Source of the DNA: Streptomyces drozdowiczii
Lineage (GTDB): Bacteria; Actinomycetota; Actinomycetes; Streptomycetales; Streptomycetaceae
Assembly (NCBI RefSeq): GCF_026167665.1
Contig: NZ_CP098740.1
Span: forward strand, 124,001 to 188,000
DNA length: 64,000 bases
Direction: 5' to 3'
The stretch's first letter is position 1. Every line of letters starts with the position of its first letter. The notes beneath the pieces are model-generated. The model ran no database searches. It saw only the letters and a program-made list of their open reading frames with translations, and was not told the origin of the DNA. The translations under genes were made by a program, and so were the position numbers. Below, in pieces: positions 1 to 7,420 of this stretch.

Positions 1-722
1 TCCTCCAGGTCGTCCCGGAGCGACCACAGCACGAGGGTGGGGCATCCGATCCGGGCACCGCGTGCCCGGTCAGACTCCTCGTGGCGCCGGTCGATGGTCA
101 GCCCGGCGCGGTAGTCCTCCAGCATGGCGCGCACGACATCCGGGTTCCTGGTGGCCGCCCGCCACTCGTCGTGGTTCGCCTGCCCCATGACCGAGGGGTC
201 GCCGTGGTACCAGGCGTCGGGGTCGGCGTTGATGACGCGTTCGGGGATCTCCGGCTGGGCGAAGAAGAACCAGTGCCACCACGCGGTGGCGAAGCGGGCG
301 TCCGCGCGTGCCAGGTGTTCGCTCAGGGGCAGGCCGTCCAGGAACGCCACCCGGGTCACCGCGGACGGATGATCCAGCACCAGCCGGAGCGCCACCGCGG
401 CTCCCCGGTCATGCCCCACGAGCCCGAAGTGTTGGTGCCCGAGCGCTCGCATGACCTCGACCAGGTCCCCGGCCACCGCCCGCTTGGAGTGCGGGGCGTG
501 GTCAGGAGAGGGCGCCGGACCGCGGGAGCGACCGTAGCCCCGCAGGTCGGGGCAGATGACGGAGAAGCCGCGTCGGACGAGGAGCGGCGCGACCTTGTGC
601 CAGGTCGCCGATGTGCGCGGATGGCCGTGCAGCAGGAGAAGGGGAGGGCCTTCTCCCCCGTGACGGACGAAGATGGAAGCGTCGCCGGTGTCCACCGTGC
701 TGGTGGCAAAGTTCTCGTACAC
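1..722 (-). CDS. Alpha/beta-fold hydrolase, dehalogenase/epoxide-hydrolase-like (3' end cut by window edge)
   Basis: About 240 residues are visible. The chosen start is the GTG at 722, which opens with V-Y-E-N-F and runs directly into the hydrolase fold; no clear Shine-Dalgarno (SD) site is present. The oxyanion-loop motif HGHPRTS is followed by DLRGYGRS and by the nucleophile elbow G-H-D-R-G, where Asp rather than Ser is the nucleophile. An Asp elbow is typical of haloalkane/fluoroacetate dehalogenases and epoxide hydrolases. The later WWHWFFFAQPE segment fits a cap domain of that group. The catalytic His lies beyond the window. The gene is last in a minus-strand run after the LacI and isomerase-type genes. 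The family is clear; the substrate is not. Confidence 0.85.
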   Translation of the reverse strand, partial: MYENFATSTVDTGDASIFVRHGGEGPPLLLLHGHPRTSATWHKVAPLLVRRGFSVICPDLRGYGRSRGPAPSPDHAPHSKRAVAGDLVEVMRALGHQHFGLVGHDRGAAVALRLVLDHPSAVTRVAFLDGLPLSEHLARADARFATAWWHWFFFAQPEIPERVINADPDAWYHGDPSVMGQANHDEWRAATRNPDVVRAMLEDYRAGLTIDRRHEESDRARGARIGCPTLVLWSLRDDLE

Positions 723-784
723 GCATCACTCGTTCCCGCTCGGGTAGCCCGCACGCGTTCCGTGCCGCCGGTGGCGTGCGCCGG

Positions 785-1546
785 CTACTCCTCGGGTTCC
801 CAGGCGATCAGGTGCTCGAAGACCCGTAGGTCGCCCTCGGTCTTCAGGTCGCTCAGCGTGAGGCGGCCCCAGACGAAGAGGAGCAGTTGCTCGGCCGTGC
901 CGGTGGCCGAGGCGGAGGCGGGCGCGGCGTCGTCGGCGAGGGGTGCGGGCCAGGCGCCGGTGCCGTCCAGGGTGAGGAGCCAGGAGCGGCCTTCGGTGGC
1001 GTGGTAGTGGATGGTGGCGGGCTCGTGCGGCCAGGGCGCCGGGGTGGAGTTGCAGGTGTCGAGGAACTCGGCGACGCCGTCGACCGCGAGGTCGGCGGGC
1101 ATCGGCTGCACGGCTCCGGCGGCGAGCTGGGCGTCGTAGGTGTGCACCAGCACTTCGTGCACCCGGCGCCGGGCGACGCCCCAGGCATTGGCCGGTGACA
1201 CACCCGCCCTCCACCACGTCCAGCACGCACGTTCCGGGCCGGCCTCGCGCAGCGCGCTGAGCAGCAGTTCATTCGACTCGGCGTACCAGGCCAGCAGCGC
1301 GTTGGGCTCGCCCGGCGCGTGGACGGGGTCCTTGGCCGGCGGAGCCTCGGCCCGGCCCGCGGCGACGATCGCGGCCCACCAGCGCTGGCCCGCCCCCAGG
1401 TGCCGCACCAGATCGAACAGCGTCCACCCGGGGCAGGACGGCACCGGCGCGTCAAGGCCGGGTGCGGCGGCAACCGCGTTCCGGAAGGCGGCCGACCGCT
1501 CGTCGATCAGGCGCAGCAGGTCAGAATATTCAAGACGGTTTGTCAC
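785..1546 (-). CDS. Maleylpyruvate isomerase family mycothiol-dependent enzyme
   Basis: This 253-residue protein (GTG start at 1546) matches the DinB-like MDMPI family: an N-terminal helical bundle carrying CPGWTLFDLVRHLG and a C-terminal SCP2-like domain. The His in LVRHLG and the downstream R-V-H-E-V-L-V-H segment fit the metal-binding His positions of the bundle. Known family members act in mycothiol-dependent isomerisation or thiol transfer, but most Streptomyces paralogues are uncharacterised. The gene starts 12 bp after the LacI stop and precedes the hydrolase at 722, so the three probably share a transcript. I cannot name the substrate. Confidence 0.85.
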   Translation of the reverse strand: MTNRLEYSDLLRLIDERSAAFRNAVAAAPGLDAPVPSCPGWTLFDLVRHLGAGQRWWAAIVAAGRAEAPPAKDPVHAPGEPNALLAWYAESNELLLSALREAGPERACWTWWRAGVSPANAWGVARRRVHEVLVHTYDAQLAAGAVQPMPADLAVDGVAEFLDTCNSTPAPWPHEPATIHYHATEGRSWLLTLDGTGAWPAPLADDAAPASASATGTAEQLLLFVWGRLTLSDLKTEGDLRVFEHLIAWEPEE

Positions 1547-1558
1547 ATCGCTTGGCTA

Positions 1559-2653
1559 TCACCTCGGCACAGCCGGCCGCACCCCATTTCCGGGTCCTCC
1601 GCTCGCGGCGTGCGTCGACGGCGATACGGGCGCCGTGCTGCCGCGTTCGATGAGGTCGGGCAGGGGCACCTGTACGGTGCGGGGCGCGCCGCCGTCGAGC
1701 AGGGTCGTGAGTTCTCGTGCCGCGAGGCGGCCGAAGGCGACCGGGTCCCTGGAGAGCGCGGTGAGCCACGGGGCGGTGAGCCGGCACAGCGCGGAGTCCT
1801 CCCAGGACACCACCGACACATCGTCCGGGACCCGGACCCCGAGACCCGCCGCCACGGCCACCCCGGCGGCCGCCATCACGTCGTTGTCGTAGATGAGTGC
1901 CGTCGGCGGGTCGTCGCGCTCCAGAACGCGGCGGGTGGCGGCGGCGCCCTCGGTGTCGGAGTAGTCCGTGGTCGCCGAGTGCGCCCCGGTCAGGCCGCGC
2001 CGGTCGGCCTCCAGGCGCAGGGAGCGGATGCGGCGGTCCGTGTGCGCGAGTGAGGGCAGGCCGGCGATGTGCACGATGCGGCGGTGCCCCAGCTCGTGCA
2101 GACGGCCCACGATCGCGGCCATCGCGCCGGCGTCGTCGGCGCGGACCTGGGAGAGGCCGGGGTGGGGACCCGTGTCGGTGCCGGGGAGAGCGCCGATGAC
2201 GACGCCGGGCAGGCCGAGTTCGTCGAGGAGGGCGACGCGGGGGTCGTCCGTGCGCGGGTCCACGACGAGTACGCCGTCGACGCGGTGCTCGGCCCACCAG
2301 CGGCGGTAGACGCCGCACTCGTCCGCCACGTCGTCCACCACCTGGAACAGCAGGCCGAGATGGCGCTCGGACAGTACTTCCTGGATGCCGGAGATCAGCT
2401 GGAGGAAGAAGGAGTCCACCCCGAGGTTGGCCGCCGGACGCGCCACGACGAGGCCGACGGTGGCCGAGCCCTCGCCGGAGAGGGCTCGGGCGGCGGCGCT
2501 CGGGCGCCAGCCCAGCTGTTCGGCGACGCGCCGCACCCGGGCTCGGGTGACCTCGGAGACACCGGGCCGGTCGTTGAGCGCGAAGGATACGGCGCTCTCC
2601 GAGACACCGGCCCGTTGGGCGATGTCCTTCATGGTCGGCCGCTTCGGAGCCAC
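1559..2653 (-). CDS. LacI family transcriptional regulator of the adjacent glycan operon
   Basis: The protein has 364 residues from the GTG at 2653, preceded by AGGAAGTGAGG. The open frame continues upstream but without a conserved N-terminus, so I reject the longer version. The LacI helix-turn-helix is M-K-D-I-A-Q-R-A-G-V-S-E-S-A-V-S-F-A-L-N at residues 8-27, with the hinge-helix region around A-A-R-A-L-S-G. A periplasmic-binding-protein-like ligand domain follows. It is divergent from the sugar ABC transporter and glycosidase operon at 2996, and two palindromic operators lie in the gap. The likely role is repressor of that operon and of itself, released by a glycan-derived sugar. The effector is inferred. 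Confidence 0.93.
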   Translation of the reverse strand: MAPKRPTMKDIAQRAGVSESAVSFALNDRPGVSEVTRARVRRVAEQLGWRPSAAARALSGEGSATVGLVVARPAANLGVDSFFLQLISGIQEVLSERHLGLLFQVVDDVADECGVYRRWWAEHRVDGVLVVDPRTDDPRVALLDELGLPGVVIGALPGTDTGPHPGLSQVRADDAGAMAAIVGRLHELGHRRIVHIAGLPSLAHTDRRIRSLRLEADRRGLTGAHSATTDYSDTEGAAATRRVLERDDPPTALIYDNDVMAAAGVAVAAGLGVRVPDDVSVVSWEDSALCRLTAPWLTALSRDPVAFGRLAARELTTLLDGGAPRTVQVPLPDLIERGSTAPVSPSTHAASGGPGNGVRPAVPR

Positions 2654-2766
2654 CCGTGCCTCACTTCCTGCCGCGCATGGGGTACTGACGGGCCGTCGGG
2701 TTCGCTCGCCCGAGGGCATCGTAGAGCTTCCCCGCGTATTGGTCGAGCGCCCCGGCCCTGGAGGAC

Positions 2767-2802
2767 TAAAGCGCTTGAGCAATGTCCATCTAAAGCGCAT
2801 TA
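2767..2802. promoter_or_regulatory. Tandem LacI-type operators
   Basis: Two copies of a palindrome-like 12-mer, TAAAGCGCTTGA at 2767-2778 and TAAAGCGCATTA at 2791-2802, lie 24 bp apart. Both contain the central CG step typical of LacI-family operators (ideal form TAAAGCGCTTTA). The site is in the 342-bp gap between the LacI gene and the solute-binding protein gene. The rest of the gap holds no convincing gene. Confidence 0.75.
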
Positions 2803-2817
2803 GTAAGCCCGCGTCAA
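2789..2817 (-). promoter_or_regulatory. Candidate promoter of the LacI gene
   Basis: On the minus strand TTGACG (2817-2812) is followed after 17 bp by TTTAGA (2794-2789), a plausible -35/-10 pair. The operator at 2791-2802 overlaps the -10, which would allow autorepression. The -10 match is weak and no start site is known. Confidence 0.4.
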
Positions 2818-2995
2818 TAGCCGATCACAAAGCCCTGACCTGCACTGATGCCGGGTTCAGAGATTACGTTCCGGTGAATGTATTGACTTTGAGCACCGAC
2901 ACATTGCAGGGTCTGTCGGGCGAACGCGGCCCGCCGGGTCAGGGACCCCGGGGCCACCGTTCGCGCGCCTGGTCCGAGCAAAGGAGCCGTTCACC

Positions 2996-4282
2996 GTGCA
3001 CATCTCCCGCAGAGCAGTCGCCGCTGCCGCCGTCCTCGCCACCGTCCTGCCGCTGAGCGCGTGCGGCGGGGGATCCGGCTCGGACTCGTCCGACGCCTCG
3101 GGCAAGGTCGAAGGGAAGATCACCTTCCAGACCTGGAACCTCCAGGCAAACTTCAAGGACTACTTCAACGGGGTGATCGCGGACTTCGAGAAGAAGTACC
3201 CGGGCACCGAGGTCAAGTGGGTCGACCGCCCCGGCGAGGGCTACGCGGACAAGATCAGCGCGGACGCGGCGGGCGGCACTCTGCCCGACGTCGTCAACGT
3301 CTCCCCCGACCTGGTGGCTCCGCTGGCCAAGGCCGGCCTCGCGCTCGACCTCGACAAGGCCGCACCGAAGTACCGCAAGGAGTACCTGGACGGCGCCTGG
3401 AAGAGCCACCAGATACCCGGCACGGAGGGCACGTACGCCTTCCCCTGGTACCTCAACACCGGCCCGATGTTCTACAACAAGCGGCTGTTCAAGGACGCCG
3501 GACTCGACCCGCAGAAGCCGCCGACCACCTACGACGAGGTCTTCGCGGACGGTCTGAAGCTGGCGGAGAAGAGCCACGGCAAGGTCGCCACGCTCGCCAA
3601 CGTCCCCACCATCGAGGACTTCGGCCGGTACGGCGGTCAGCTGATGAACAAGGAGGGCACGGGCTTCGCCTTCAATGACGCGAAGGGCGTCGAACTCCTC
3701 ACGCACTACAAGGAGTTGTACGACGCCAAGGCACTCGACCCGCAGGCGCTGACCGCTACCCCCGAGTCCTCGGGCCACAAGTTCCTCACCGAGTCCGTGG
3801 CGATGAACCCGGGCAGCGCGCTCGACCTGGCCAACTTCAAGAAGCAGGCCCCGAGCCTCTACAAGAACATCGGGATCACCGACCAGGTCAGCAGCACCGG
3901 CAAGGCCAACATGTACGTCATGGGCGTCATGGTGAACGCGCAGTCCAAGCGCAAGCCCGCCGCCGTGGCCTTCGCCCACTTCGTGACCGACGCGACCCGC
4001 CAGATGGAGTTCGCCAAGCAGGTCGCCATCTTCCCGAGCACCGCCGGCTCGCTCGACGACCCGTACTTCACCAAGGAGGACGGGACGGACGAGACCCGCG
4101 TCCGGGTCGCCGCCGCCAAGTCCCTGAAGACGGCCGTCAATTACACCCCGGTGCTGTTCAGCGAGCAGATGAAGACCGAGCTGCGCAACCAGATAGCCAA
4201 GGCACTGCAAGGGAAGCAGAGCCCCAAGGAAGCTCTTGACAACGCTGTCAAGGCGTGTGACCGGCTGTTGCAGCAGAGCTGA
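2996..4282 (+). CDS. Sugar ABC transporter substrate-binding lipoprotein
   Basis: The protein has 428 residues and starts at GTG 2996 behind AAAGGAG. A type II signal peptide ends in the lipobox L-S-A-C with the lipidated Cys at residue 23, followed by a Gly/Ser linker. The mature part is a family 1 extracellular solute-binding protein (FQTWN near the start, GTYAFPWYLNTGPMFYNK in the hinge region). It would capture an oligosaccharide at the membrane surface and pass it to the two permeases that follow. No ATPase gene lies in the operon; Streptomyces sugar importers commonly share the MsiK ATPase. Given the GH85, GH38 and GH5 genes downstream, the ligand is probably a mannose-rich N-glycan fragment (inference). 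Confidence 0.93.
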   Translation: MHISRRAVAAAAVLATVLPLSACGGGSGSDSSDASGKVEGKITFQTWNLQANFKDYFNGVIADFEKKYPGTEVKWVDRPGEGYADKISADAAGGTLPDVVNVSPDLVAPLAKAGLALDLDKAAPKYRKEYLDGAWKSHQIPGTEGTYAFPWYLNTGPMFYNKRLFKDAGLDPQKPPTTYDEVFADGLKLAEKSHGKVATLANVPTIEDFGRYGGQLMNKEGTGFAFNDAKGVELLTHYKELYDAKALDPQALTATPESSGHKFLTESVAMNPGSALDLANFKKQAPSLYKNIGITDQVSSTGKANMYVMGVMVNAQSKRKPAAVAFAHFVTDATRQMEFAKQVAIFPSTAGSLDDPYFTKEDGTDETRVRVAAAKSLKTAVNYTPVLFSEQMKTELRNQIAKALQGKQSPKEALDNAVKACDRLLQQS

Positions 4283-4290
4283 GCCCTCTC

Positions 4291-5208
4291 GTGAACTCCC
4301 CCTCCCCCACCGCCGCGGCGGACCGGCCCTCCGGCCGGATCCGCCGCCATCTGCCCCTCAGCCCCTGGCTGTTCGCCGCGCCCGGCCTGATCGTGGTCGG
4401 CGCCTTCAGCCTCTATCCGTTCTTCAGCACGCTGGTGAACTCCTTCACCGACCGGCGGACGCTGGTCCCCGGCTCGTTCGTCGGCCTGGCGAACTTCCGG
4501 GAGCTGCTGCACGACGAGATGTTCTGGACCGGCCTGCGCAACAGCGTGCTGTACGTCGTCGGCGTCGTCCCCGCGCTCGTCGTCCTGCCCCTGCTGCTGG
4601 CGATGCTCGTCCAGCGGCACATTCCGGGCATCACCTTCTTCCGTTCGGCCTTCTACACCCCGGTCGTCGCGTCCATCGTGGTCGTCGGTCTGATCTGGGT
4701 GTGGATGCTGGACGACCGCGGGCTGATCAACGCGGTCCTGGAGGCCGTCGGCATCGGCAAGGTCGGCTTCCTGAGCGACCAGTGGCTGCTGCTGGGCAGC
4801 GCGATGACGGTTACGGTCTGGAAGGGCCTCGGCTACTACATGATCATCTATCTGGCCGCCCTGGCGAACGTGCCGAGGGAGCTGCACGAGGCCGCGTCCG
4901 TGGACGGCGCCGGGGTCGTACGCCGCTTCTTCACGGTCACCGTGCCGGCCATCCGCTCCACGATGGTGCTGGTCGCGGCCCTCTCCTCGGTCTCCGCCTT
5001 CAAGGTGTTCTCCGAGGTCTATCTGATGGCCGGCCCGTCGGGTGGACCGGCCGGTGAGGACACCACCCTGGTGATGCTCGTCCAGCGGGTCGGAACCGGG
5101 CTGAGCGGGCGGGTCGGTTACGCCTCCGCTATCTCGGTCGTCATCTTCGTCGTCACCGTCGGCCTGATGCTCCTGGTGCTGCGCGCCGACCGCAAGGAGG
5201 ACGCGTGA
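4291..5208 (+). CDS. Carbohydrate ABC transporter permease (MalF/UgpA type)
   Basis: This 305-residue polytopic protein starts at GTG 4291, 8 bp after the lipoprotein gene. It has about six membrane segments and the cytoplasmic EAA loop (E-A-A-S-V-D-G-A-G, near residue 200) that docks the ATPase. It is one half of the heterodimeric channel with the next gene, whose start overlaps its stop codon. The long first periplasmic region and the position in the operon fit the MalF/UgpA side of the CUT1 family. Confidence 0.93.
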   Translation: MNSPSPTAAADRPSGRIRRHLPLSPWLFAAPGLIVVGAFSLYPFFSTLVNSFTDRRTLVPGSFVGLANFRELLHDEMFWTGLRNSVLYVVGVVPALVVLPLLLAMLVQRHIPGITFFRSAFYTPVVASIVVVGLIWVWMLDDRGLINAVLEAVGIGKVGFLSDQWLLLGSAMTVTVWKGLGYYMIIYLAALANVPRELHEAASVDGAGVVRRFFTVTVPAIRSTMVLVAALSSVSAFKVFSEVYLMAGPSGGPAGEDTTLVMLVQRVGTGLSGRVGYASAISVVIFVVTVGLMLLVLRADRKEDA

Positions 5209-6065
5209 GCTTCCTGAAGACCACCGACGCCGAGGGCCGGCGCGTCCCCGTCTGGCAGCTCGTGCTGCGGTACGTGCTGCTGCTGGCGGTCCTGGCCCTG
5301 ACCGTCGGGCCGTTCCTGTGGCAGCTGTCGACCTCGCTGAAGGGCCCGAACGAGGACATCTTCAGCTCTCCGCCGAAGTTCTTCCCCAGCGATCCGACGC
5401 TGGACAACTACAGCCGGGTCGCCGACACGATCCCGGTCTGGGACTACGCGCTGAACTCGCTCAAGGTCGCCTCCGCCAACGTGGTCACCAACTGCGTCGG
5501 CTCGGCGCTCGCCGGGTACGCCCTGGCGAGGCTCCGCTACCGGGGGCGCAGGGCCGCGACGCTGGCGTTCATCCTCGCCATGCTCGTACCCGTGGAGGGC
5601 ATCATCATCGCCCAGTTCACCACCATGCGTGACCTGGGGCTGAACAACACCCTGCTCGGCGTGCTGCTGCCGGGGTCGGTCGGCGCGATGAACGTGCTGC
5701 TGATGCGCAACGCGTTCCTGAACCTGCCCGTGGAGATCGAGGAAGCGGCGTTCGTGGACGGGGCCAACGTCTGGCAGCGCTTCCTGCGGATCGCGCTGCC
5801 CTCCGTCAAGGGCACCCTCGCCGTCGTCGCGATCTTCGCCTTCATGGGCTCCTGGGACGACTTCCTGTGGCCGCTGATCGTCCTCAGCGATCCGGAGAAC
5901 TTCACCCTGACCATCGGCCTGAACTACCTGCACGGCACCTTCGCCAACGACGAACGGCTCGTCGCGGCGGGCACGATCATCGCCGTGCTGCCGCTCATCA
6001 TCCTCTTCGCGGGGTTGCAGCGCTTCTTCTTCCGGGGCGTCGGCGAAGGCGCCGTCAAGGGCTGA
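5205..6065 (+). CDS. Carbohydrate ABC transporter permease (MalG/UgpE type)
   Basis: The 286-residue second permease starts at a GTG that overlaps the upstream stop by 4 bp (GTGA), which implies translational coupling. The EAA loop reads E-E-A-A-F-V-D-G-A-N near residue 185, followed by the usual W-Q-R-F-L-R-I-A-L-P. It forms the CUT1 translocation pore with its neighbour. Confidence 0.93.
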   Translation: MSFLKTTDAEGRRVPVWQLVLRYVLLLAVLALTVGPFLWQLSTSLKGPNEDIFSSPPKFFPSDPTLDNYSRVADTIPVWDYALNSLKVASANVVTNCVGSALAGYALARLRYRGRRAATLAFILAMLVPVEGIIIAQFTTMRDLGLNNTLLGVLLPGSVGAMNVLLMRNAFLNLPVEIEEAAFVDGANVWQRFLRIALPSVKGTLAVVAIFAFMGSWDDFLWPLIVLSDPENFTLTIGLNYLHGTFANDERLVAAGTIIAVLPLIILFAGLQRFFFRGVGEGAVKG

Positions 6066-6110
6066 ACCGGCCGCCCCCACGCACCACTAGAACCAGGACT
6101 CCTGTTCCGT

Positions 6111-7364
6111 ATGAGCACCTCCCCCTTGCGTTTCGGCGCCAACTACACGCCCAGCCAGGACTGGTTCCACCACTGGCTGGACTTCGACCTCGACGCCGTA
6201 CGCGCCGACCTGGACTCGATCGCCGGCCTCGGGCTCGACCACATCCGGGTCTTCCCGCTCTGGCCGCTCTTCCAGCCCAACCGCACCCTGATCCGCCCGC
6301 GCGCCGTCGAGCAGCTCGTGCAGCTCGCCGACGCCGCCGCCGAACGCGGCCTCGACGTCAACGTGGACGGGCTCCAGGGCCACCTGTCGAGCTTCGACTT
6401 CCTGCCCGCCTGGACCGGTACGTGGCACCGGCGCAACCTCTTCACCGACCCGGACGTCCTCGCCGGGCAGGCCGAGTACCTGCGCACCCTGGCCGCCGCC
6501 CTCGCCGACCGGCCGCACTTCATCGGGATGACCCTCGGCAACGAGATCAACCAGTTCTCCGGCGACCCGCACCCCGACCCGGACCGCATCACGCCCGAGC
6601 AGGCCGACGCCTGGCTGACCCGGATGCTGGATGCCTGCGAGGAGGGGGCGCCGGGCAAGCTCCACCTGCACGCCGAGTACGACGCCGCCTGGTACCAGGA
6701 CGACCACGCCTTCACCCCGGCGCACGCGGCGCGCAAGGGCGCCGTCACCGCCGTGCACTCCTGGGTCTTCAACGGCACCGCCCAGCGCCACGGCCGTACC
6801 GGCACCGCCACCGAGCACCACGCCGCCTACCTCATCGAACTCTCCAAGGCGTGGGCGCTCGACCCGCACCGGCCGGTCTGGCTCCAGGAGGTCGGCGCGC
6901 CCGCCCCGCTGATCCCCGCCGAGCACGCCGCCGCGTTCACCGAGGCGACCGTCGCCAACGCCCTGGACTGCGAGGACGTGTGGGGCGTCACCTGGTGGTG
7001 CTCCCACGACGTGTCGCGCTCGCTGGCCGACTTCCCGGAGCTGGAGTACAGCCTCGGGCTGCTCACCAACGACCGCCAGGTCAAGCCGGCCGGCCGGACC
7101 ATCGCCCGCATCGTCGAGGAGTGGCGCGGGCGCACCCACCGGCCCGCGCCCCGGACCACCGCCCTCGTCGTGGACACGGGCGACGACGAGACCGCGCCCC
7201 ACCGCTCCGTCTGCGCCCCCGGCGGCGCGGTCTTCGAAGCGTTCGCCCGGCTCACCGCCGACGGCGTCCGCCCCACCACCGTCCTCGCGAGCCGTGCCGA
7301 CGACCCGGACCACTTGGCCGCCCGGGGCATCACGAAGGTCGTCACGCCCGAAGAGGTCCGCTGA
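6111..7364 (+). CDS. GH5-like glycoside hydrolase, candidate N-glycan core beta-mannosidase
   Basis: The 417-residue protein has no signal peptide, so it is probably cytoplasmic. It shows the clan A (beta/alpha)8 pattern: an early R-V-F-P-L-W strand, the acid/base in T-L-G-N-E (Glu145) and the nucleophile in W-L-Q-E-V-G (Glu260). The sequence style resembles GH5 subfamily 18, which includes beta-mannosidases acting on Man-beta-1,4-GlcNAc from N-glycans in bifidobacteria and streptomycetes (recalled family knowledge). The neighbours GH85 and GH38 supply the two other activities needed for N-glycan breakdown and support this reading. The subfamily assignment is inference; another retaining clan A glycosidase is possible. 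Confidence 0.8.
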   Translation: MSTSPLRFGANYTPSQDWFHHWLDFDLDAVRADLDSIAGLGLDHIRVFPLWPLFQPNRTLIRPRAVEQLVQLADAAAERGLDVNVDGLQGHLSSFDFLPAWTGTWHRRNLFTDPDVLAGQAEYLRTLAAALADRPHFIGMTLGNEINQFSGDPHPDPDRITPEQADAWLTRMLDACEEGAPGKLHLHAEYDAAWYQDDHAFTPAHAARKGAVTAVHSWVFNGTAQRHGRTGTATEHHAAYLIELSKAWALDPHRPVWLQEVGAPAPLIPAEHAAAFTEATVANALDCEDVWGVTWWCSHDVSRSLADFPELEYSLGLLTNDRQVKPAGRTIARIVEEWRGRTHRPAPRTTALVVDTGDDETAPHRSVCAPGGAVFEAFARLTADGVRPTTVLASRADDPDHLAARGITKVVTPEEVR

Positions 7365-7420
7365 GCCCACGTCACCCCGCACCGCACCGGAATCGAACCG
7401 CGCACGATACGGAGCACACC

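Noticed and set aside
2939..4210. 423-codon minus-strand frame opposite the solute-binding protein gene
   Set aside because: Antisense shadow of a high-GC gene; the sequence is Val/Gly/Leu-rich filler with no domain, and the plus-strand protein is unmistakable.
5867..7420. Long open frame joined to the front of the GH85 gene
   Set aside because: It overlaps the second permease and GH5 genes, which have clear domains in their own frames, and it is Arg/Pro-rich with no family. The GH85 signal peptide starts at 7421.
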